A stretch of 54,908 nucleotides of DNA, taken from positions 1-54,908 of the forward strand of contig JAJDWK010000053.1 in the NCBI GenBank assembly GCA_022825675.1, written 5' to 3'. A model generated the notes under the pieces. That model was not told the DNA's origin, made no database searches, and worked only from the letters and a program-made list of their open reading frames with translations. The position numbers and the translations under genes are program-made. Below are positions 17,140 through 24,793 of this stretch, one piece after another (positions within the stretch are counted from its first letter, which is position 1; each line of letters opens with the position of its first letter). This DNA comes from Anaerolineae bacterium (GTDB taxonomy: Bacteria; Chloroflexota; Anaerolineae; Aggregatilineales; Phototrophicaceae).

Positions 17140-17646
17140 TCAAGCCCGCGCCGCATCAGCGCGCAGCAGCATCACATAGCCAATATGGCGGTCGATGCGC
17201 GCCCGCTCATAGGCATCCCACTGCGAGAACGGCACTAGCAGGGAATTCAATTCCAGCTCATAACCCGTCAAGCGCTGCACATTTTCGATGAGCAGCTCGG
17301 CGAAGGGAAGCGCCGTTTTGTAGAGCGGGTCTTCGTCGATCGGTCTTCCGATTCCAGGCCCGGTTATCGGGTCGAGCGCTTCTCCTTGCCAAAAATACTT
17401 CCGATTCTTTTGCAGCAGCTCCGCCAGTACATCGCGCTCCCCCTGCAGCCAGCCTTCAATGCGCAGGAAGCTGGCAAAATGCTCATCGCTGACGGACTCG
17501 TGGAAATAATGCGCGGTGCGTCTGCCAATCCATTTGCGCGCAAATTGCCCGGCAAAGTTTGTATGCTCTTCAACGCATTTCGTCAGCGTGTTTAAGGCAA
17601 TCGCCTCTTCGCCAATCTCCAAGCTCAGGGGAGTGGTGATTATCAT
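17140..17646 (-). CDS. Hypothetical protein
   Basis: This 168-aa soluble, mostly helical protein has recognisable blocks RRTAHYFHES, FLRIEGWLQGERD and RKYFWQGEALDP. I do not recognise a family. The start at ATG 17646 is chosen because the frame further upstream runs through a copy of a dispersed ACCACAGA-type repeat (17685-17715). Its Shine-Dalgarno is weak. It converges with the methylase-nuclease gene, only 2 bp between stops. Confidence 0.6.
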   Translation of the reverse strand: MIITTPLSLEIGEEAIALNTLTKCVEEHTNFAGQFARKWIGRRTAHYFHESVSDEHFASFLRIEGWLQGERDVLAELLQKNRKYFWQGEALDPITGPGIGRPIDEDPLYKTALPFAELLIENVQRLTGYELELNSLLVPFSQWDAYERARIDRHIGYVMLLRADAARA

Positions 17647-17684
17647 GGATATAGTTTTCTCAGCAAACACGACACAGACTTTTA

Positions 17685-17715
17685 ACCACAGAAAACACAG
17701 AGGGCACCGAGTTTT
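17685..17715. repeat. Dispersed ACCACAGA-type repeat fragment
   Basis: The text TTAACCACAGAAAACACAGAG followed by GGCACCGAG belongs to the same kind of interspersed short repeat as the fragments at 2700, 24545, 26650 and 37795. It lies in the intergenic space upstream of the hypothetical gene ending at 17140. Confidence 0.5.
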
Positions 17716-17750
17716 TTGATTGTTTGACGGAGTTTGCAAGTCCAAGAAAT

Positions 17751-18500
17751 TCACCATTCCCAGCTCAGCCGCGTTGACATCGCGCAAACTTTCATCGCCA
17801 GAATTTGATACATGGAAGCCAACTCGATATTGGCGATGTTCTCTTTATTCACCGGCGCTTTAAGCAGCTCATCCAGGTCTCTCGTCAATTGCGCGCGCGC
17901 AATCTCGAGTTCATAGTTCACCTGCGCTATCGTTGCGAGCTTATATTCGTCGCATTTGGCGAGGAAGGCATTCTCGGCAGAATTGAGCGCCGCCAGCATT
18001 TCCACTTCTCGATCGCGCTGGAACTCTTCCGATACGCGGTCATAGATGCGCTCGAGTTCCGCTTCGTGCACGCGGATGCCGGCGATATGCTCAACAATCG
18101 AATAGCCCGCCATGCCGATGTTCAAGAATGGCAGCGCCCCAGTAATGAGCTGCGCCATCCCCACGCCTTCCGGTATGAGCCGTTGAAGCAGGCTGGCGGA
18201 TGACTCAGCCAACTGCCCCACCTGCCCGCCTTGCCGCAGCCATGCGAGAATCTGCTGATCCTCCGAATAGCGGATGACGCCGCCAACGCGCTCCAGGGTG
18301 CCATCCTTCAGCCCTATTTCGATGAACTCGGGGACTTCAAAATGCACAGCGATATCGCTTAGTGCGCTGGCAGGTCCCGCGGGCGCGGCGCTTGAGTCAA
18401 CGGGCGGGCACTTCTCGGTGCTGCTATTCGACTGCGCCGACGCTGACGCCGATGAGACCGCTATCAGCGCGAAGCAGAGCAAGGCGAGCAATTTTTTCAT
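17751..18500 (-). CDS. Hypothetical secreted protein with helical/coiled-coil C-terminus
   Basis: This 249-aa protein begins with a clear signal peptide (MKKLLALLCFALIAVSSASA, cleavage near SASAQ). A short Pro/Ala/Ser stretch with one Cys follows. A moderately hydrophobic stretch (GMAQLITGALPFLNIGMAGY) precedes long charged helices (residues about 140-220) that may form a coiled coil. The start ATG 18500 has GAGGAG about 10 nt upstream; a TTG 6 nt earlier would be too close. The role is unknown, and no family is recognised. Confidence 0.68.
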   Translation of the reverse strand: MKKLLALLCFALIAVSSASASAQSNSSTEKCPPVDSSAAPAGPASALSDIAVHFEVPEFIEIGLKDGTLERVGGVIRYSEDQQILAWLRQGGQVGQLAESSASLLQRLIPEGVGMAQLITGALPFLNIGMAGYSIVEHIAGIRVHEAELERIYDRVSEEFQRDREVEMLAALNSAENAFLAKCDEYKLATIAQVNYELEIARAQLTRDLDELLKAPVNKENIANIELASMYQILAMKVCAMSTRLSWEW

Positions 18501-18608
18501 GCGCAATCTTCTCCTCTTTGAGCAGAAATCAACAGCGCCAGATGATAGTGCGCCAATTCGGGCTTAAACAGTGTAACTTCGTTTAATTATGGTATAGTTT
18601 ATTTAATT

Positions 18609-18812
18609 ATGCAGAGGAGAATCACCCTGGCGGCGAACACAAATCCTCTAAGCGACAAAGAACGCATTACCGCGCTGAACTATCTGGCTACCAAATCTGA
18701 ACTGGAGTCGAAAATCAACCACCAGACGACACTCATCATCGCTGCGCTGCTGCTGGTGACGGCGGTGCTGGGATTCTGGTTACGCAGACGGCTTGATTCT
18801 ATAGCAGGTCCC
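18609..18812 (+). other. Possible small membrane-protein gene fragment
   Basis: From ATG 18609 a frame encodes a hydrophilic stretch (NPLSDKERITALNYLATKSELESK) and one membrane helix (TTLIIAALLLVTAVLGFWLRRR). The frame has no stop before it enters the antisense of the desaturase gene (stop only at 19184), so a normal 3' end is missing. No Shine-Dalgarno precedes the ATG; GAGGAG lies just after it, before a CTG. It may be a truncated gene fused by deletion to the desaturase end. Confidence 0.35.
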
Positions 18813-19811
18813 TCACGGCAGCTCCGGCACAAACACATAACCCGGCTCCCGCCGCTGACGCCGCAGTATCGGCACAATCTGCCGCCAGGTCTCGAGCAAG
18901 CCCCGCGGCGGCGCTGGGCTGTCCGCCCGCACCGCTTTGTGCAGCGCCGCCAGATTGTAAAAGGGCACCGCCGCATACATGTGATGCTCGATGTGATACT
19001 GCATCTGCCAATACAAAAAGCCCAAGACGGGATTGAGCAGGATCGTGCGCGTATTCAGCCGATAATCGCTGACGCGGCTGGACAAGCCGATGTGCTGCGC
19101 CTCGTTGAGCAGGTACTGGAAGCCGCCGCCATAAAAGGGCGCCAGCGTTACCAAAATCGGCAGCAGCCACCAGCCTTGATATAGCGACAGTGCAATCAGC
19201 AGCCCGTGCCCCAGCAGCAAAAAGCGCGCCCAGGCGAATAGCGCCCGCCGCTCGGCAATCGCTTCTGGCGGGAAAAGCGCCCGCTCCCAGTCGTTGTCGA
19301 TACTGCCGACGCTCAAGCGCAGCACACCCTTGAGGCGCAGCAGCAATCCCCGCGGGTTGATGATGGCGAAGCCGAGGTAGGAGCGCAGCGTCAGTTTCAC
19401 TGGCAAGACCACTTCCAAATCATCCGGCGGGTGCAAGGTGTAGCGGTGATGCGCTTGATGGCTCGCCCAAAAGGACACATGGTTGTACCAGCCGAGGAAG
19501 CTGTAGAGATTGCGAAAGAGAATATTCAGCGCCGGCGTCTTGAAGACCGTCTTGTGGCAGAGCTCGTGAAAGCCATTCACGAGGAAGGCATAAAGCGCGC
19601 CATGCGCATATATCAGCAAAAGCGTGATGAGCGGATGCGCGCGGTCCAGGGCATAAAATGCAAGCCCGCCGCTGACGAGCAAAACCGCGAGAAAGCCCAG
19701 AGTCTGCGCCAAGCCCTTGGCGTCGCTGCGCTGGTTCAGGCGCGCCAATTCCCCCTTGGGCAGGGGCGAGCGATACCACTTGACGCGCACGCGGGGCTTA
19801 GTGCTGCTCAT
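18813..19811 (-). CDS. Membrane fatty acid desaturase
   Basis: This 332-aa integral membrane di-iron desaturase has three histidine boxes, HELCH (about residue 82), HQAHH (about 118) and HIEHH (about 274), plus a supporting NEAQH. They sit between hydrophobic segments as in the fatty acid desaturase family (PF00487). It introduces a double bond into acyl chains or modifies a lipid-like or carotenoid substrate. GGAGG is 7 nt before ATG 19811. It is 11 bp downstream of a zinc dehydrogenase of the fucose cluster, although no fucose-related role is apparent. Confidence 0.9.
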   Translation of the reverse strand: MSSTKPRVRVKWYRSPLPKGELARLNQRSDAKGLAQTLGFLAVLLVSGGLAFYALDRAHPLITLLLIYAHGALYAFLVNGFHELCHKTVFKTPALNILFRNLYSFLGWYNHVSFWASHQAHHRYTLHPPDDLEVVLPVKLTLRSYLGFAIINPRGLLLRLKGVLRLSVGSIDNDWERALFPPEAIAERRALFAWARFLLLGHGLLIALSLYQGWWLLPILVTLAPFYGGGFQYLLNEAQHIGLSSRVSDYRLNTRTILLNPVLGFLYWQMQYHIEHHMYAAVPFYNLAALHKAVRADSPAPPRGLLETWRQIVPILRRQRREPGYVFVPELP

Positions 19812-19822
19812 GCGCCCGCCTC

Positions 19823-20848
19823 CTAATCAAAACGCAGCATCGCTTTGATGACACCGCTTTCCGGCGCCAGCCAGCGCGGGAACTCCGCCACGGTGCTCTC
19901 TGGCTCGGCTTGATGCGTAATCCAGCGCGCCAAGTCAATAGCCCCGGCGCGCAGCTGGGCGATGACCCAGTCGAAATCGGCGCGGGTGGCGTTGCGGCTG
20001 GCGAGCAAGCTCAGCTCATGCGAATGGAAATGCGGATCGCTGAAGCTGATGGACCCGGTAACATGTCCTACCAGCACCAAGATCCCGCTGTGAGCGACAT
20101 AGTCAAAAGCGCCGCCCATCGACTGGGCATTGCCCGTGCAATCAAAGACCAGCGTCGGCAGCTCCCCGCCCAGGCAGCGCTGAATCTGGGCGCGGGCATC
20201 GCCGCGGGCGTCAATCAGGCGCTTGATGCCCAAAGCCTCAGCGCAGAAATCCAGCCGCGCCGGCGCCATTTCCATCACCATCACTTCGGCTCCAGCGAGC
20301 TGGGCGCATTGCGCTGTCGCCAAGCCGATGGGTCCCGCGCCGATGATGAGCGCTTTTTCGCCCGCTTGAATCTGAGCGCGCCGCGCCGCATGCGCGCCGA
20401 TGCACAGCATTTCCACCAGCGCCAACTGTTCGGGCGGGACGCCATCCGCTTTCAGCAGCTTGTCGGTGGGGGCGAGGAAGCGCTCGCGCATGCCGCCATC
20501 GACATGCACACCCAGCACCTGCATCCGCACGCAGCAGTTGGTCTTGCCGCGGCGGCAGGCGACGCACTCGCCGCAATGCAGATAGGGGATGACGCAGCAG
20601 TTGTCGCCGACAGCGTAGGGCAGCGCGTCCGCGCTCTCGCCGATGGCAAGCACTTCGACCGCCAGCTCATGCCCCATAATGCGCGGATAGCTGAAGAAGT
20701 TCTGCCTGCCGCCATAAGCGTGCAAATCAGTGCCGCAGATGCCCACCCGCTTGACCTGCAGCAGGGCTTCACCGGGACCAGGGCTGGTGGGCGCGGGCAC
20801 TTCGCGCAGCTCCAGCTTGCCCGGCTCTTCCAACACGATGGCTTTCAC
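19823..20848 (-). CDS. Zinc-binding dehydrogenase, probable L-fucose (sugar) dehydrogenase
   Basis: This 341-aa MDR enzyme has catalytic zinc residues C38 (GICGTD) and H60-E61 (IMGHE), a structural zinc loop with C92, C95, C98 and C105/C106, and a cofactor motif IIGAGPIGLATAQ. It starts with GTG at 20848, GGAG about 11 nt upstream. Its place directly after a COG3618 lactonase and a fucosidase suggests that it oxidises L-fucose or a similar aldose to the lactone. That role is inference from context, and related threonine or polyol dehydrogenases look alike. Confidence 0.82.
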   Translation of the reverse strand: MKAIVLEEPGKLELREVPAPTSPGPGEALLQVKRVGICGTDLHAYGGRQNFFSYPRIMGHELAVEVLAIGESADALPYAVGDNCCVIPYLHCGECVACRRGKTNCCVRMQVLGVHVDGGMRERFLAPTDKLLKADGVPPEQLALVEMLCIGAHAARRAQIQAGEKALIIGAGPIGLATAQCAQLAGAEVMVMEMAPARLDFCAEALGIKRLIDARGDARAQIQRCLGGELPTLVFDCTGNAQSMGGAFDYVAHSGILVLVGHVTGSISFSDPHFHSHELSLLASRNATRADFDWVIAQLRAGAIDLARWITHQAEPESTVAEFPRWLAPESGVIKAMLRFD

Positions 20849-20896
20849 AGCAGCTTACTCTCCTAACACAGCTAACGCAATTATAATTATTATAGT

Positions 20897-21733
20897 CTAA
20901 GGCAATTGATAAAAGTCGCTGGCGTTGCCGCCCATCACCGCCGCTTGTTCATCGGCGGAAAGCGCCGTGATATAACGCTCAACAATGTTGAGGACTTCGC
21001 TGTAGCTGCCCGCCAGCTCGCAGACGGGCCAATCGCTGCCGAACATCAGCCGCTCGCTGCCAAAGCAGTCGAAAACTACATCGAGATACGGCGTGAAATC
21101 CGCCTGCGTCCAAGCGCCCCAAGCCGCTTCCGTGACCATGCCCGAGACTTTGCAGCAGACATTGTCACATGCCGCCAGCGCGCGGATATCGCGCTCCCAG
21201 GGCTGTATGATGCCATCTTTGATGAAGGGCTTGGCGATATGGTCGAGCACAAATCGCTGCTCGGGGAAGCGCTTGACCACATCAAGCGCCACTGGCAGAT
21301 GCCGCGGGAAGACCAGCAAATCGTAGCGGAGCCCGTAGGCTTGCAGCCGCGCCAAGCCGCGCAGAAAGCCGCCGCCCAGCATGAAGCGGTCATCGGCTTC
21401 ATCATGCACGATGTGGCGGATGCCGACCAGGCGCGGATGGCTGGCGAAGCGCTCAAGCTGCGCCTCGATATCAGCGGCGCTTAAATCGACCCAGCCGACA
21501 ACGCCGCGGATGAAATCGTATTCAGCCGCCAGCGCCAGCAGGAATTCGGTTTCCTTTAAGTTTTGCCGCGCCTGCACCGCCACAGTGCCGTCGATCTTCG
21601 CCTGTGCCAGCAAGGGCTGCATAGCGGGCGGCATGATATCCACGCGCAGCGGCGCCCGCGAGTCGTCCATCCAGGGGTAATCCCGCGGGTTGTAACGCCA
21701 AAAATGCTGATGCGAATCAATCCGTGGGGGCAT
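20897..21733 (-). CDS. COG3618 amidohydrolase, probable L-fuconolactonase
   Basis: This 278-aa metal-dependent TIM-barrel hydrolase has the H8-x-H10 motif in IDSHQHFW, a barrel His in FVLDHIAKP, and the terminal Asp in MFGSDWPVC. WRYNPRDYPWMDD near the N-terminus is typical of the L-fuconolactonase/L-rhamnonolactonase group. It would open the lactone formed by the neighbouring dehydrogenase. The start ATG 21733 has an excellent GGAGG 5 nt upstream; in-frame codons before it are not conserved. Confidence 0.88.
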   Translation of the reverse strand: MPPRIDSHQHFWRYNPRDYPWMDDSRAPLRVDIMPPAMQPLLAQAKIDGTVAVQARQNLKETEFLLALAAEYDFIRGVVGWVDLSAADIEAQLERFASHPRLVGIRHIVHDEADDRFMLGGGFLRGLARLQAYGLRYDLLVFPRHLPVALDVVKRFPEQRFVLDHIAKPFIKDGIIQPWERDIRALAACDNVCCKVSGMVTEAAWGAWTQADFTPYLDVVFDCFGSERLMFGSDWPVCELAGSYSEVLNIVERYITALSADEQAAVMGGNASDFYQLP

Positions 21734-21867
21734 CGCCACCTCCATTGGCTGAGAGCGCAGCGTGTATTGTAGCGCGGGAATGCCGCCCGGACTACATGCC
21801 AAGGGCAGGGGCGAATGCCATCAAGCCCGTGGCTTCTCACAAAGCCAACATGCTGCATGAAGCGCCA

Positions 21868-23319
21868 TCACATGCTGGTATTGCGCGTGATTTTGAAGAC
21901 ATAAGCATGCTCGCAGGGGCGCTGGTCGGGGCGGGTAATTTTCAGGCCGCGCTCGGTCAGCTCCCAGCGGCAGGCGCCGGCACCAATCAATTCTACCGAG
22001 CGCGTCTCGCCGGGATACAGCGCATGCGTCGATTCGATGTGGAATTGTTTGGGGGGCCAGCCCAGCATGATCGCATACAGCACATTGCCGCGGGTCGTGA
22101 AGCGGATATCCGCCGCCGTGAACTGCAGCTTCTCTTTGGTATCGCTGAACGCGCCGACATGCCGCATCCGCGTGGGACCTTCGCCATAGGTATTCCAAGG
22201 CACGGTGTCATAAATCGCCTCGCCATTTATGCGCAGCCAAGCGCCCATGCCTTCGAGTATGGCTTTTGATTCGTCCGGGATGGTGCCATCGGGCTTGGGA
22301 CCGACATTCAGCAGCATGAAGCCATTTTTGCTGACATTATCGACGAGATAATGCACCATCTCTTCGACGGTTTTGTATTCCGTCTCTTTGATATAACCCC
22401 AGCCCTGGCCATCATCGACGGTGGTATCGGTGATCCATTCATAATGCGTAAGCTCGGCAGTTTTGCCCAGCTCAAAATCCAGCAGCGCGGCTCCTGGCGG
22501 GATATCGTGCCATTTGTAGCTGGCGACAACCTGCCGCCCCCACTCGGCTTCTTTGTTGTAATAATAGGCGAGGAAGTCCTGCTTATATTGGTCGTGCACA
22601 AAGCGCAAGCCAAAATCAAACCAAATGTACTCCGGCTGATAGCGCTCGACCACTTCTTGCAGGCGGTGCTTCCAGCGCTCGAGGAAGGCTCTGCTGGGCT
22701 TGTCCTGCGCCCGCCACTCGGCGTGATCATGCCCGACTTCAGCACCAGTAAAGTTGAAGTCGAGGTTGTGCGGCTCGCCATATAGCCCGGCATAACGCGG
22801 GTCGGCGGTGTCGTATTCCGGCTTCCAATGGGGGAAGAACCACCAATTTTCCGCGTGATGCATCGCCACCATAAAATACATGTCCTGGGCGCGGATTGCC
22901 CGTTCCAACTCGCCGACAACATCCCGCTTGGGTCCCATTTTGGCGGCGCACCAGTCGGTATCGCTGGCATCCCACATGGGGAAGCCGTCATGATGCTCCG
23001 CGACAGGTCCCGCGAATTTGGCGCCAGCGCGCTGGAAAAGCTCCGCCCATTCATCGGCGTCAAAGCGCTCGGCGGTGAACATGGGGATGAAATCTTTGTA
23101 GCCAAATTGAGAGGGATGCCCATAAGTTTTGCAGTGATAGTGATATTGCGGGCTGCCCTCGCGGTACATATTGTAGGGATACCAGGTTACATTGGGTCCG
23201 GTCGCGGGTACGCAATAGATGCCCCAGTGGGTGTAGATGCCGAATTTGCCGCGGCGCATCCATTCGGCTGTCGGGTGGGTTTTCAGCGACGCCCAGGTCG
23301 CTTCATACTGTTTTGGCAT
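21868..23319 (-). CDS. GH29 alpha-L-fucosidase
   Basis: This 483-aa glycoside hydrolase of family 29 has N-terminal KFGIYTHWGIYCVPA, the EHHDGF substrate-binding motif (H109-H110-D111), and the catalytic nucleophile D235 in EYIWFDFG. It hydrolyses terminal alpha-L-fucosyl residues by a retaining mechanism. No signal peptide is seen, so it acts on imported fucosides in the cytoplasm. The start at 23319 has GAGG 6 nt upstream; an ATG at 23427 overlapping the lacI stop is less likely. It heads the catabolic part of the fucose cluster. Confidence 0.94.
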   Translation of the reverse strand: MPKQYEATWASLKTHPTAEWMRRGKFGIYTHWGIYCVPATGPNVTWYPYNMYREGSPQYHYHCKTYGHPSQFGYKDFIPMFTAERFDADEWAELFQRAGAKFAGPVAEHHDGFPMWDASDTDWCAAKMGPKRDVVGELERAIRAQDMYFMVAMHHAENWWFFPHWKPEYDTADPRYAGLYGEPHNLDFNFTGAEVGHDHAEWRAQDKPSRAFLERWKHRLQEVVERYQPEYIWFDFGLRFVHDQYKQDFLAYYYNKEAEWGRQVVASYKWHDIPPGAALLDFELGKTAELTHYEWITDTTVDDGQGWGYIKETEYKTVEEMVHYLVDNVSKNGFMLLNVGPKPDGTIPDESKAILEGMGAWLRINGEAIYDTVPWNTYGEGPTRMRHVGAFSDTKEKLQFTAADIRFTTRGNVLYAIMLGWPPKQFHIESTHALYPGETRSVELIGAGACRWELTERGLKITRPDQRPCEHAYVFKITRNTSM

Positions 23320-23423
23320 TTGTGTCCTCGTTTCTATAGGATGTTGATGATGTTGGCGAATGCAGGGGCGACCCGCCGCGCCTGCCCCTTCCGTCCGCTG
23401 TTCTAGCGATTTTTTCGGCGCAT

Positions 23424-24419
23424 TCATGTCGATTGGCGCAGGATAAGCTCACAATCGAAGAGCGCCGATGGGATTAAGCTGCCTTCGTTGTTGAGCGCGT
23501 CCAGCACCCGGTGCGCGGCGGTCTCGCCGATGGCGTAGGTCGGCTGCCGCACCACTGTCAGCGGCGGATTGCTCACCTGCGCCCAGGGGTGGTCGTCAAA
23601 GCCGACGATGGCGACATCCCGCGGGCAGCTCAAGCCCAGTTCTTGCAAGCCCATCAGCGCGCCCAGGCTGAGCAAGTTGTTGCCGATGAAGACAGCGCGC
23701 GGGCGCTGTGGCAGTGTCATCAGCTGCATGATTGCCCGCTTGCCATGCTCAATTGTCAGCGGGCTGGCGATGCGCCAGGCGGGGCAAAGGGGCAAGCCCG
23801 CTTCCGCCAGCGCTTGTTCAAAGCCGCTTAAGCGCTCGCGCATGGTAGAAAGCCGCTGAAAACCCGCCAGGATGCCGATATCTCGATAGCCGCGCTCTAT
23901 CAAATGCCGCGCGCCCAGCCAGGCGCCATGCACATTGTTGACGCCAACATAGGGCGATTGGGCGTCGGTGAAAGTGCGGTCGAGCATAACAATCGGGATA
24001 TTGAGCTTCGCCGCTTCGTTCAGCGCGTCCCAATTTTGGCTGGTGGCGGCGGCGATAATGCCATCCACCCCCTGCCGCAGCAGGATATCGATATAATACT
24101 CCTCCCGCTCCAGCACTTCGTTGGTGTTGCAGAGCATCAGGCTGTAGTTGTTGGCGATCAAAACATCTTCGATGCCGCGCATAATCTCGCCGAAGAAGGT
24201 GTTGGTGACATCGGAGACAATCAAGCCGATGATGCGCGTACGCTGGGTGGTCAGGCTGCGCGCCGCCACATTTGGGCGATAGCCCAGCGCTTGAATCGCC
24301 GCCCGCACCCGCGCTTTGGTAGCGCCTTCGACGAAGCGCGTCTCGTTGATGACATGGGAGACGGTGGCTTTGGAGACGCCAGCCTGCTCGGCGACATCGC
24401 GCATGGTGATTCGTCTCAT
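23424..24419 (-). CDS. LacI-family transcriptional regulator
   Basis: This 331-aa repressor has an N-terminal helix-turn-helix plus hinge helix (ITMRDVAEQAGVSKATVSHVIN, then RPNVAARSLTT). The periplasmic-binding-protein-like sensor domain follows (IIGLIVSDVTNTFFGEI, VFIGNNLLSLGALMGLQE, VAIVGFDDHPWA). Effectors of this family are usually sugars. The ATG 24419 begins exactly at the conserved domain; the frame upstream is untranslated leader. A palindromic operator and a promoter lie just before it, so it is probably autoregulated and governs the fucose genes. Confidence 0.95.
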   Translation of the reverse strand: MRRITMRDVAEQAGVSKATVSHVINETRFVEGATKARVRAAIQALGYRPNVAARSLTTQRTRIIGLIVSDVTNTFFGEIMRGIEDVLIANNYSLMLCNTNEVLEREEYYIDILLRQGVDGIIAAATSQNWDALNEAAKLNIPIVMLDRTFTDAQSPYVGVNNVHGAWLGARHLIERGYRDIGILAGFQRLSTMRERLSGFEQALAEAGLPLCPAWRIASPLTIEHGKRAIMQLMTLPQRPRAVFIGNNLLSLGALMGLQELGLSCPRDVAIVGFDDHPWAQVSNPPLTVVRQPTYAIGETAAHRVLDALNNEGSLIPSALFDCELILRQST

Positions 24420-24451
24420 GGCTGGGCTCGCCCCGTCAATGCAACCTGTTA

Positions 24452-24465
24452 CGCAACCGATTGCG
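24452..24465 (-). promoter_or_regulatory. LacI-family operator candidate before lacI
   Basis: CGCAACCGATTGCG is a near-perfect palindrome (six of seven base pairs) with the central CG typical of LacI-family sites. It starts 3 bp after the proposed -10 box, covering the transcription start, as expected for repression. A near copy precedes the operon starting at 13429. Confidence 0.62.
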
Positions 24466-24468
24466 AGA

Positions 24469-24497
24469 AGTGTAGTGTATTGGGCGGGCTTCGTCAA
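24469..24497 (-). promoter_or_regulatory. Predicted sigma-70 promoter of lacI-fucose operon
   Basis: On the minus strand, -35 TTGACG (24497-24492) and -10 TACACT (24474-24469) are separated by 17 bp. The operator at 24465-24452 lies immediately downstream. Confidence 0.5.
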
Positions 24498-24524
24498 ATG
24501 GGCTGGAAGTGGGCGGGACAATCG

Positions 24525-24680
24525 CATCAAAGCACTATTCACCTCAGAGAGCGCAGAAGTAAGTACAAAAAATACTGAGAATCGGTATGGGCGGAGATTC
24601 AACAGGGAATTACCACCGAGGCACACCGAGAAAAGCACGAGTAAATCTCGGCGCCTCGGTGGCAGCTTTTGGGCACCTCA
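24525..24680. repeat. Intergenic repeat cluster with long inverted repeat
   Basis: This occupies most of the 374-bp gap between the divergent lacI and ThDP-enzyme genes. It contains CGCATCAAAGCACTATTCACC, resembling 2683-2703. It also has an imperfect inverted repeat: CCACCGAGGC (24613-24622) plus CCGAG (24626-24630) pairs with CTCGG (24647-24651) plus GCCTCGGTGG (24653-24662). No gene is seen. Confidence 0.6.
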
Positions 24681-24793
24681 CAGAGTTTCCCTTACTGTTA
24701 AGCTGTTTGCGGGCGATCTTTAATCCACTAGAAAACAGCCCGCTGACGCGCTATGCTCAACGCGCTTGCTTCAGCCCAGCGGAGGACCTGAAT

